A stretch of DNA of 5,001 bases from contig JAZKFP010000184.1 in the NCBI GenBank assembly GCA_040386355.1, positions 1-5,001 of the forward strand, given 5' to 3'. Positions 1 through 5,001 of this stretch are shown here, in pieces; position 1 is the stretch's first letter, and each line of letters starts with the position of its first letter. This stretch comes from JAZKFP01 sp040386355. Its GTDB lineage: Bacteria; Pseudomonadota; Gammaproteobacteria; Pseudomonadales; UBA6940. The notes under the pieces are model-generated. The model was not told the DNA's origin. It did not search any database and saw only the letters and a list, made by a program, of their open reading frames with translations. The position numbers were made by a program, and so were the translations under genes.

Positions 1-594
1 GCGCTTTCGTTAGCAGGATTAACCGTACGCGTTGTAGATGTTGAAGCATTTGCAATGGAGCGCGCTTTAAAATTATTAGGTCAACAATTACCAGAAAACG
101 AAAACGCAATTATTGCAGTTGTGGATATTGGTTCAACCATGACCACATTAAATGTTTTGCATCAAGGTAAAAATATTTATTCGCGCGAACAATTATTTGG
201 TGGAAAACAATTAACCGAAGAAATTCAAAGACGTTTTGGTGTGTCTTTTGAAGAAGCGGCACGCGGAAATCGTAATGGAACATTACCCAGCAATTATGAA
301 TCTGAAGTTTTAGATCCTTTTAAAGATGCCCTTGCAAAACAGGTCACACGTTCATTGCAATTTTTTTATTCAGCAACTCAATTTCGACAAGTAGATCATA
401 TTGTTTTGGCTGGCGGCTGTGCCTCAATTCCTAAAATTCATGACGTAGTACAAGGTCGTACTGGAATTTCAACAGCGGTTGCTAATCCGTTTTTAAATAT
501 GAGTCTGACTTCACGAGTTAATGCTGAAGCTATTGCAAATGATGCCCCTGCACTCATGATTGCATGCGGCTTGGCATTGCGAGGTGTCAACTAA
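1..594 (+). CDS. pilM: Type IV pilus assembly protein PilM, C-terminal part (5' end outside the window)
   Basis: PilM is a cytoplasmic actin-like (FtsA-type) ATP-binding protein that docks on the inner face of the membrane by binding the N-terminal tail of PilN. The reading frame is open from base 1 and ends at TAA 592-594, so 197 residues are visible of a family that is usually about 350. An ATG at base 55 lies inside the gene and is not the start, because the preceding in-frame residues (ALSLAGLTVRVVDVEAFAME) continue the PilM fold. Visible signatures are the second phosphate-binding motif VVDIGST (residues 40-46 of the visible part), the family block REQLFGGKQLTEEIQRRFG, the adenosine-side motif IVLAGG (134-139), and the C-terminal NDAPALMIACGLALRG. 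The stop shares its last base with the pilN start (TAATG), which indicates translational coupling. The protein looks intact over the visible part and the assignment is very secure. Confidence 0.97.
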   Translation, partial: ALSLAGLTVRVVDVEAFAMERALKLLGQQLPENENAIIAVVDIGSTMTTLNVLHQGKNIYSREQLFGGKQLTEEIQRRFGVSFEEAARGNRNGTLPSNYESEVLDPFKDALAKQVTRSLQFFYSATQFRQVDHIVLAGGCASIPKIHDVVQGRTGISTAVANPFLNMSLTSRVNAEAIANDAPALMIACGLALRGVN

Positions 595-1193
595 TGGCTC
601 AAATTAATTTACTTCCATGGCGCGAAGAAAAGCGTCAATTATTAAATCGAAACTTTTATGTACATTGTGGAATTTCTGTTTTATTAGGTTTTATTTTAAT
701 TATGTCAGTTGACTGGTTTATTCACCGCGGCATTGATGAAATTGAATTAAGAAATTCATACATTTCTCAAGAAATAAGCAAGCTTGAACAGACTATCAAA
801 GAAATTGAAAGTTTAAAAAGAAATAAAGAAGAGCTGCAAGCACGGATGAAGGTAATTCAAGATCTTCAAGGTAATCGATCCTTAATTGTTCATTATTTTG
901 ATGAAATTGCTCGTCTGGTACCTGAGGGATTGTATTTAAATAAATTAGAACGTACAGGTGATGATTTTAAAATTGACGGTGTGTCAGTTGCTAATAATCG
1001 CGTTTCCAATTTTTCACGTAATTTAGATGATTCACCTTGGTTTGAAAATTCTAAAACGGTCAGTCTGGCGAGTATTACAAATCGTGAAGAAAGTAAATTT
1101 CAAATGACGGTTTCCAAAGAAAAAACTAAAGAAGAAAAAGAAGCGATTGCAGGTCAAGAAGGCGACTTACAATCGTTAGAAGCAACACAATAA
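594..1193 (+). CDS. pilN: Type IV pilus inner-membrane assembly protein PilN
   Basis: PilN is a bitopic inner-membrane protein that links cytoplasmic PilM to the periplasmic PilO/PilP complex. The 199-residue product is close to the usual length. It begins with the PilM-binding motif INLLPWRE (residues 4-11), then a basic stretch, a single membrane segment at about 22-43, a charged heptad-like coiled coil at about 47-95, and a C-terminal ferredoxin-like periplasmic domain (LVPEGLYLNKLERTGDDFKIDG onward). The start at 594 is chosen because the conserved LLPW motif must lie near the N-terminus and a GAGGTG ribosome site (581-586) sits 7 bases upstream inside pilM. An in-frame ATG at 564 would add ten residues encoded within pilM and is unlikely. 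The last 30 or so residues are Lys/Glu/Gln-rich and probably disordered. A 248-base gap, unusual for this operon, follows the gene. Identification is firm. Confidence 0.96.
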   Translation: MAQINLLPWREEKRQLLNRNFYVHCGISVLLGFILIMSVDWFIHRGIDEIELRNSYISQEISKLEQTIKEIESLKRNKEELQARMKVIQDLQGNRSLIVHYFDEIARLVPEGLYLNKLERTGDDFKIDGVSVANNRVSNFSRNLDDSPWFENSKTVSLASITNREESKFQMTVSKEKTKEEKEAIAGQEGDLQSLEATQ

Positions 1194-1253
1194 AAAAATT
1201 GGCTAGAATAAATTTAAAATGAAATTTTTTTAGTACATGTTAAATACCAAACG

Positions 1254-1372
1254 CAGAATAGTTTGCTAGTAGGCGCGATGATTATAAGCCCGCGGAGCGT
1301 ACCCTCTTGATTTATTAAGGGCGGTACGTGAGCAGGCGAGTAAGCGTCGCAACAACCTAGAAAATCATTCTG
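1254..1372. mobile_element. MITE-like or foldback element with 16-bp terminal inverted repeats
   Basis: The left end CAGAATAGTTTGCTAG (1254-1269) matches the reverse complement of the right end CTAGAAAATCATTCTG (1357-1372) at 13 of 16 positions, giving a 119-base unit with imperfect terminal inverted repeats. Inside, further short complementary blocks (GCG 1273-1275 with CGC 1348-1350; GCC 1288-1290 with GGC 1335-1337) and a strong apical hairpin (1298-1328) lie in nested order, so the unit could fold as one long imperfect stem. It codes for nothing and is much richer in GC than the operon. These are traits of miniature inverted-repeat or REP/BIME-type elements. I saw no clear target-site duplication and no transposase, so the mobile nature is inferred. 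A structured RNA or processing site within the operon transcript is the main alternative. Confidence 0.6.
1298..1328 (+). other. Strong hairpin at the apex of the inserted element
   Basis: CGTACC (1298-1303) pairs perfectly with GGTACG (1323-1328). After a bulged C at 1322 the stem continues C1304-G1321, U1305-G1320 (wobble), C1306-G1319, U1307-A1318 and U1308-A1317, leaving an eight-base AU-rich loop (1309-1316). The eleven-pair stem is not followed by a T-run on either strand, so it is not an intrinsic terminator. It may stabilise the transcript or serve as an RNase III or other processing site between pilMN and pilOPQ, which is inference. Confidence 0.6.
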
Positions 1373-1382
1373 GGGCAGGTAT

Positions 1383-1424
1383 AGAAGTAATGTAGTTTCA
1401 GAAGTAATGTAGTTTCAGAAGTAA
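1383..1424 (+). repeat. 17-bp tandem repeat, two full copies plus a partial third
   Basis: The unit AGAAGTAATGTAGTTTC occurs at 1383-1399 and again, identically, at 1400-1416. It is followed by AGAAGTAA (1417-1424), the first eight bases of a third copy before the sequence diverges. The array lies 10 bases beyond the inverted-repeat element and 17 bases before the pilO start codon. Perfect identity of the two copies suggests recent slippage or duplication, so copy number may vary between strains. No spacers are present, so this is not a CRISPR array. Confidence 0.9.
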
Positions 1425-1426
1425 CG

Positions 1427-1433
1427 GGTGGAG
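1427..1433 (+). promoter_or_regulatory. pilO ribosome binding site within the repeat-bearing insert
   Basis: GGTGGAG (1427-1433) is a good Shine-Dalgarno match, 8 bases before ATG 1442. It supports that start, and the in-frame sequence upstream (open back to TAA 1388-1390) contains no other ATG, GTG or TTG. In this family the pilO ribosome site usually lies in the 3' end of pilN. Here it lies in the gap, directly after the tandem repeat, so translation of pilO may depend on inserted sequence. Confidence 0.7.
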
Positions 1434-1441
1434 TTTTCCCC

Positions 1442-2470
1442 ATGAATTTTCAGGAAATCTCGGATTCTTTTTCCAGTCTTGATCCAGAAAATATTGGATC
1501 ATGGCCGTTTGCGGTTCGAGTCATTATTTGTATTTTATGCTTTTCACTTATTGTGGGAGGTGTGCATTATTTTAAAGTTTCTGAAAGCCTGATCTTAAAA
1601 GAAACATCCATACAAAAAGAAAAAGAATTACTGGAAGAATTCAAGAAAAAAGCTTCGGATGCAGCGAATCTTGAAGCATTAAAAATTCAAATGGCGGAAA
1701 TGTATCAAACATTTGGAGTTTTATTGCGCCAATTACCAGAAGATACTGAGGCTGCGGGTTTGTTAGAAGATATTTCACAAATTGGTGAAGACAGTGGTTT
1801 AGAGTTTGAAGCAATTCAATTTGGTAATGAAAATATTGCTGAATTTTATGCAGTTTTACCAATTGATATAACAGTTCGTGGCACATACCATGCTTTCGGA
1901 AGTTTTATTAGCGGTGTAGCAGCATTACCTCGTATCGTTACTCTGCACGACTTTAATATTGTAAAACCAGAAAATAGTAATGGTTTATTAACCATGTCTA
2001 TTATCGCACGGACTTATCGATATACAAAAGCTGCAGGTTCTGTTGATTTCTCTACGATTGTAAATGAAGGATCTGCGCCAACTGATCCAGCTTCTGATAA
2101 TTCAGAAAATAATTCGGCTGTAACTACGGAAGAATCTGTAAATGGTGCAGTATTAGAAAATACTGCTACAGGAAATTCGACGGAAGAAAATAATTCAATC
2201 GAAAATGCATCGGAAGAAATTCCCATTGTTGAAGAATCGGATTCTATAATCGATGATTCCATGTCAAATGATATGCAAAATTCAGAATCAAGTGATGCAT
2301 CATTAAATCCTAATGAGAATATATCAACTGAAAATAATAATTCAGTTCCTAATATGTCTTCTGATTCGCAGTCCGATATGGCGCCTGCAAACGACGAAGT
2401 TATAACCAAAGATTCTGATGTCGAATTCCAAGAGGGTTCGGAGAAGAAATCTGAGGGGAGAGCGCTATGA
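1442..2470 (+). CDS. pilO: Type IV pilus inner-membrane assembly protein PilO with a long Asn/Ser/Glu-rich C-terminal tail
   Basis: PilO is a bitopic inner-membrane protein that dimerises with PilN through periplasmic coiled coils and binds PilP. Residues 1-196 match the family well: NIGSWP (17-22), a membrane segment at about 24-44, a coiled coil at about 45-95, LLRQLPEDTEAAGLLEDI, and a ferredoxin-like domain ending in SGVAALPRIVTLHDF and SIIARTYRY. The family normally ends near here (about 200-210 residues), but this protein runs to 342. The extra 146 residues are low-complexity, acidic and rich in Asn, Ser and Glu, with recurring ENNS-type motifs at 222-225, 249-252 and 297-301, and are probably disordered in the periplasm. 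The ATG at 1442 is the only plausible start. The stop overlaps the pilP start (ATGA), so the frame is intact and coupled. Identity is firm; the function of the tail is unknown. Confidence 0.95.
   Translation: MNFQEISDSFSSLDPENIGSWPFAVRVIICILCFSLIVGGVHYFKVSESLILKETSIQKEKELLEEFKKKASDAANLEALKIQMAEMYQTFGVLLRQLPEDTEAAGLLEDISQIGEDSGLEFEAIQFGNENIAEFYAVLPIDITVRGTYHAFGSFISGVAALPRIVTLHDFNIVKPENSNGLLTMSIIARTYRYTKAAGSVDFSTIVNEGSAPTDPASDNSENNSAVTTEESVNGAVLENTATGNSTEENNSIENASEEIPIVEESDSIIDDSMSNDMQNSESSDASLNPNENISTENNNSVPNMSSDSQSDMAPANDEVITKDSDVEFQEGSEKKSEGRAL
2102..2343 (+). repeat. Degenerate internal repeats coding the ENNS motifs of the PilO tail
   Basis: The string GAAAATAATTC occurs in frame at 2105-2115 and 2186-2196, and an expanded form, GAAAATAATAATTC, at 2330-2343. 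All encode Glu-Asn-Asn(-Asn)-Ser. The spacing is irregular, so this is not a clean tandem array. It suggests that the tail grew by local duplication and codon slippage. Confidence 0.6.
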
Positions 2471-3075
2471 TGCGACGTAGTAATAAAATATTTGCTTGTT
2501 TCTATTGGAGTATTGCTATTAGCTCATTAGTAGGTTGCCAAGAAACCGACCCTTTAGCAGATTTAAAATTACAATTGGAAGAAATTCGTGCACAAGGTGG
2601 TTCACAAATTAATCCACCGCCAGAATTTCAATTTTACGAAAATTTTATTTATAGCGCATCTTTGTTGCGTAGTCCGTTTCAACCGGATATTCCAATTGAT
2701 GAAATGCAAATGGATCGTTTGCGAAATCAAATGACTGGGAAACGTGTACAACCCGATTTAACTCGACAAACTATGGCGTTGGAAAATTTTAGTATTGATA
2801 CCTTAAAAATGGTTGGTACGATTAAATTTATGGATGGCGCCTTAATTGGTTTAATCGAAGATCCAAAAGGTGATGTTCACCAAATAAACGTTGGTGATTA
2901 TATGGGTAAAAATCATGGTCGAATTAATTTCATCAGTGAATTAGCAACGGATTTAATAGAGTTAATTCCCGATGGACAAGACAGTTGGGTGGAGCGTCCA
3001 CGTTCATTGGCGCTTGAGCTACCAGATGATGGAAGTGATAGCGAGAATAAACCGGCAGAAGCAGCAACTGAATAA
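2467..3075 (+). CDS. pilP: Type IV pilus lipoprotein PilP
   Basis: PilP is a periplasmic lipoprotein that binds the PilN/PilO heterodimer through its N-terminal strand and contacts the N0 region of PilQ through its beta-domain, linking inner and outer membranes. The 202-residue product has a signal peptide ending in the lipobox LVGC with the acylated cysteine at 24. A flexible linker follows, holding the family block YSASLLRSPFQP (62-73), and then the beta-domain at about 104-185 (VGTIKFMDG, ALIGLIEDPKGDVHQINVGDYMG, ATDLIELIPDG). A short acidic tail (186-202) makes it somewhat longer than the roughly 175-residue norm. The start at 2467 overlaps the pilO stop by four bases. An ATG at 2470 is an equally coupled alternative that shortens the protein by one residue. 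GAGGGGAG (2453-2460) is the ribosome site, inside pilO. Residue +2 is Gln, not the inner-membrane retention Asp. Confidence 0.96.
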   Translation: MMRRSNKIFACFYWSIAISSLVGCQETDPLADLKLQLEEIRAQGGSQINPPPEFQFYENFIYSASLLRSPFQPDIPIDEMQMDRLRNQMTGKRVQPDLTRQTMALENFSIDTLKMVGTIKFMDGALIGLIEDPKGDVHQINVGDYMGKNHGRINFISELATDLIELIPDGQDSWVERPRSLALELPDDGSDSENKPAEAATE

Positions 3076-3158
3076 AAATTTAAGAATTATATTGAAAAAT
3101 ATTTTGCCTGGATATCATTTTGCGGCAGGTATGAAGCGTACAAGCAATGGAGTGTAGT
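3076..3158 (+). other. pilP-pilQ spacer without a recognisable signal
   Basis: This 83-base spacer is AT-rich in its first half. It contains no convincing promoter, terminator or separate gene. Its only clear signal is the pilQ ribosome site at its 3' end. The pilP and pilQ genes are probably on one transcript. Confidence 0.6.
3149..3152 (+). promoter_or_regulatory. pilQ ribosome binding site
   Basis: GGAG at 3149-3152 lies 6 bases before ATG 3159 and decides that start. An in-frame ATG at 3147 would add MECS but overlaps this site and lacks a good ribosome site of its own. Confidence 0.75.
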
Positions 3159-5001
3159 ATGAAAAGCAAGCTAGGCCAAGCCTCATGGTCTATTAGAGTA
3201 TGGGTACTATTAAGTCTCTGCTTGAGTAGCAATTTCGCTGCAGCAACGGTGCTTAAAGATTTGCAATTTTCAGCATTGCCTGGTGATCAAGCGGAAATTC
3301 GTTTGGTATTTGATGAAGCGCCACCTTCGCCACGTGGATATGTTATCGAAAATCCTGCGCAAATTGTTTTGGACTTGCCAAATGTACAAAGCGGGTTGGA
3401 AGATAAATACCAGAATTTAAATCTTGGTAATACACGCAGCATTACGGTGGTTGAAAGCCAAGATCGCGCACGGCTCGTTATTAAACTCGGTGAAACTTCT
3501 GCTTATCAAACCGTCGTAAAAGGAAACCAACTTTTTGTGACTGTTGGTGCAACGTCACCTGCTACTAAACTAGCGCAACTTGCTGCGGCTGATACCGAAA
3601 CTGAAGGTTTAATACCGCAATCCCAAGGTTCAGAAGAAATACCTGCAAAAAAATCCTATACCGAATTTAACCAAAAAAGCAGTGTTCAAAATATTGATTT
3701 TCGACGTGGAAAAAATGGTGAAGGTGTTATCGCGATTAACTTAAGCGACGCTGGAGTTGTTAGTGATTTGCGGGAAGAAAACGGTAAAATTATTATTGAA
3801 TTTTTTGGCACGCAAGTACCGAAAGCTTTGCAACGCCGATTAGATGTATTGGATTTTGCAACACCTGTACAAATGATTGAAACATTTTCTGAAGATGATA
3901 ATGCACGTGTTGTCATTCATCCGGGTGAAAATTACGATTATTTAGCGTATCAATCCGACAATCAATACAACGTCAGTGTTCATCCCATTAGTGCAACTGA
4001 AAAAGAGCGTCGCAATAAAGATCAATTTATTTTTACTGGTGATAAATTAGCAATTAATATTCAAAACGTTGCTGTGCATAGTGTGCTGCAAGTCATTGCA
4101 GATACTGCCAAATTAAACTTGGTAGTAAGCGATGCGGTAAAAGGAAATATTTCAGTTCGTTTAGATAATGTGCCTTGGGATCAAGCGTTAGAGTTGGTAT
4201 TGAAAACTAAAGGTTTAGATAAACGTAAAGTAGGTAACGTTTTATTAGTTGCTCCAGCTGAAGAAATTGCAGCTCGTGAAAAAATGGAACTAGAAACAGT
4301 TAAGCAAGTTCAAGAATTAGCGCCATTACGTACCGAATATATTCAAGTTAATTATGCTAAAGCGAAAGATTTAGTTGCATTAATTAGCGGGGGCGAAGGC
4401 GAAGGTGAAAGTGGATTTCTATCTTCACGTGGCAGTGTTTCCGTAGATGAAAGAACTAACACCGTTTTAATTCAAGATTCGATTGATCGAATCGAAGAAG
4501 TGCGCAATTTATTTACGCGATTGGATATTCCTGTACAGCAAGTATTAATTGAAGCACGTGTTGTCATTGCAAATGCGGATTTTAATAAAGATTTGGGCGT
4601 ACGTTGGGGGTTTTTAGGTTTACCAGGTTCACCTTCTTCAAAATGGATTTTTGGTGGTTCCTCCGACACAATTGGAGAAATTACTTCCCCTGAAGATGAT
4701 GGGACTGTGACAATTTCTCGTCCAAATAATTTATCAGTAGACTTAGGGGTTACCAATTCTAGTGCAAGTTCATTTGCAGTCGGCTATAGCAATTTATCAA
4801 CAGGATTTTTAGAGCTTGAATTATCAGCACTTGAATCCGATGGTATGGCGGATATTATTTCCACGCCAAAAGTATTAACTGCAGATCAACAGACAGCACG
4901 TATTTCTTCTGGTACACAAATTCCGTATCAAGAAGCAAGTTCGTCAGGTGCAACATCGATTGCATTTCGTGAAGCATCCTTAACGCTTGAAGTGACTCCA
5001 C
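3159..5001 (+). CDS. pilQ: Type IV pilus outer-membrane secretin PilQ (3' end outside the window)
   Basis: PilQ forms the outer-membrane secretin ring through which the type IV pilus passes. The frame is open from ATG 3159 to the window edge, showing 614 residues of a family that is usually about 700 or more. A signal peptide (basic start, hydrophobic 12-24, predicted cleavage after Ala29) is followed by two AMIN domains that bind peptidoglycan (about 31-131 and 175-275). Next come the N0/STN domain (about 292-366, with LAINIQNVAVHSVLQVIAD and VPWDQALELVL) and the N1 secretin domain (about 390-460, with YAKAKDLVALI and RGSVSVDERTNTVLI). The secretin core starts near VLIEARVV (462-469). Its signature block, IISTPKVLTADQQ and GTQIPYQ (585-591), is present, and the sequence stops at LEVTP (610-614). 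A Gly-Glu run (GGEGEGESG, 411-419) lies in an N1 loop. The gene follows pilP in the usual order, and no frameshift is seen. Confidence 0.97.
   Translation, partial: MKSKLGQASWSIRVWVLLSLCLSSNFAAATVLKDLQFSALPGDQAEIRLVFDEAPPSPRGYVIENPAQIVLDLPNVQSGLEDKYQNLNLGNTRSITVVESQDRARLVIKLGETSAYQTVVKGNQLFVTVGATSPATKLAQLAAADTETEGLIPQSQGSEEIPAKKSYTEFNQKSSVQNIDFRRGKNGEGVIAINLSDAGVVSDLREENGKIIIEFFGTQVPKALQRRLDVLDFATPVQMIETFSEDDNARVVIHPGENYDYLAYQSDNQYNVSVHPISATEKERRNKDQFIFTGDKLAINIQNVAVHSVLQVIADTAKLNLVVSDAVKGNISVRLDNVPWDQALELVLKTKGLDKRKVGNVLLVAPAEEIAAREKMELETVKQVQELAPLRTEYIQVNYAKAKDLVALISGGEGEGESGFLSSRGSVSVDERTNTVLIQDSIDRIEEVRNLFTRLDIPVQQVLIEARVVIANADFNKDLGVRWGFLGLPGSPSSKWIFGGSSDTIGEITSPEDDGTVTISRPNNLSVDLGVTNSSASSFAVGYSNLSTGFLELELSALESDGMADIISTPKVLTADQQTARISSGTQIPYQEASSSGATSIAFREASLTLEVTP

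Larger units (their letters stand above)
1194..1441. other. Non-coding pilN-pilO gap, composite repeat-bearing insertion
   Basis: This 248-base interval separates two genes that are normally adjacent or overlapping. It has three parts. Bases 1194-1253 are very AT-rich and show nothing definite beyond a weak AAATTT-spaced self-complementary stretch. Bases 1254-1372 form a terminal-inverted-repeat element with strong foldback potential. Bases 1373-1441 hold a 17-base tandem repeat and the pilO ribosome site. By hand count, bases 1261-1380 contain 62 G or C in 120 (about 52%), whereas 1561-1620 inside pilO has 17 in 60, so the middle part is compositionally foreign to its surroundings. I found no credible open frame, tRNA or terminator in the interval. 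Confidence 0.85.

Noticed and set aside
564..593. Upstream ATG 564 as the pilN start
   Set aside because: It lies within pilM, adds ten residues before the conserved INLLPW N-terminus, and the GAGGTG site at 581-586 fits ATG 594.
1263..1288. Internal promoter (TTGCTA ... TATAAG) in the inserted element
   Set aside because: The spacing is only 14 bases and both boxes are poor matches, so there is not enough to call a promoter.
1298..1340. Intrinsic transcription terminator between pilN and pilO
   Set aside because: The hairpin is strong, but no T-run follows it on either strand, and a terminator here would cut off pilOPQ.
1241..1385. Target-site duplication flanking the inverted-repeat element
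   Set aside because: Flanks compared by eye on both sides of 1254-1372 share no convincing direct repeat, so none is claimed.
1383..1424. CRISPR-like array
   Set aside because: The units are directly adjacent with no spacers, and there are only two full copies.
1641..1886. Minus-strand open frame of 81 codons
   Set aside because: It lies opposite the conserved PilO core, has no recognisable domain, and is a shadow frame.
2014..2409. Minus-strand open frame of 131 codons
   Set aside because: It is antisense to the low-complexity PilO tail. Its composition simply mirrors that repeat-rich sequence, with no independent sign of coding.
2972..3157. Small + strand open frame spanning the end of pilP and the spacer
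   Set aside because: It starts inside the conserved end of PilP in another frame and shows no domain or credible ribosome site.
3686..3916. Minus-strand open frame of 76 codons inside pilQ
   Set aside because: It is antisense to the second AMIN domain of PilQ and has no recognisable features.
4472..4756. Minus-strand open frame of 94 codons inside pilQ
   Set aside because: It is antisense to the conserved secretin region and is a shadow of the pilQ reading frame.

Overview
The window holds most of a pilMNOPQ operon, the alignment and secretin subcomplex of a type IV pilus machine, read entirely on the + strand. The proteins resemble the Pseudomonas-type family closely (PilM VVDIGSTMTTLNVLHQG, PilN INLLPWRE, PilO NIGSWP and SGVAALPRIVTLHDF, PilP LRSPFQP, PilQ TPKVLTADQQ and GTQIPY), which points to a gammaproteobacterium. 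The coding DNA is clearly AT-rich, so a low-GC lineage such as a Legionellales-like organism is plausible, but this is inference and no species can be named.

Layout: the C-terminal part of pilM (1-594, start missing); pilN (594-1193), sharing one base with the pilM stop; a 248-base non-coding gap (1194-1441); pilO (1442-2470); pilP (2467-3075), overlapping pilO by ATGA; an 83-base spacer; and pilQ (3159 to the window edge, 614 residues visible, 3' end missing). No convincing gene lies on the minus strand. The reverse-strand open frames are shadows of the operon.

How the genes work together: PilM is the cytoplasmic actin-like protein that binds the PilN N-terminal tail. PilN and PilO are bitopic inner-membrane proteins that form a periplasmic heterodimer. 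PilP is a lipoprotein that bridges PilN/PilO to the N-terminal domains of PilQ, the outer-membrane secretin through which the pilus passes.

Two things are not standard. First, the pilN-pilO junction, normally tight, holds a compact element with much higher GC than its surroundings. It is bounded by a 16-base terminal inverted repeat (13/16 matching, 1254-1269 and 1357-1372) with a strong central hairpin, and is followed by a 17-base tandem repeat and the sequence that now acts as the pilO ribosome binding site. It looks like a MITE-type or foldback insertion inside an operon. Second, PilO carries a C-terminal tail of about 146 residues, rich in Asn, Ser and Glu, beyond the normal end of the family. 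No wholly new multi-gene system is visible; the insertion element and the PilO tail are the parts worth following up.
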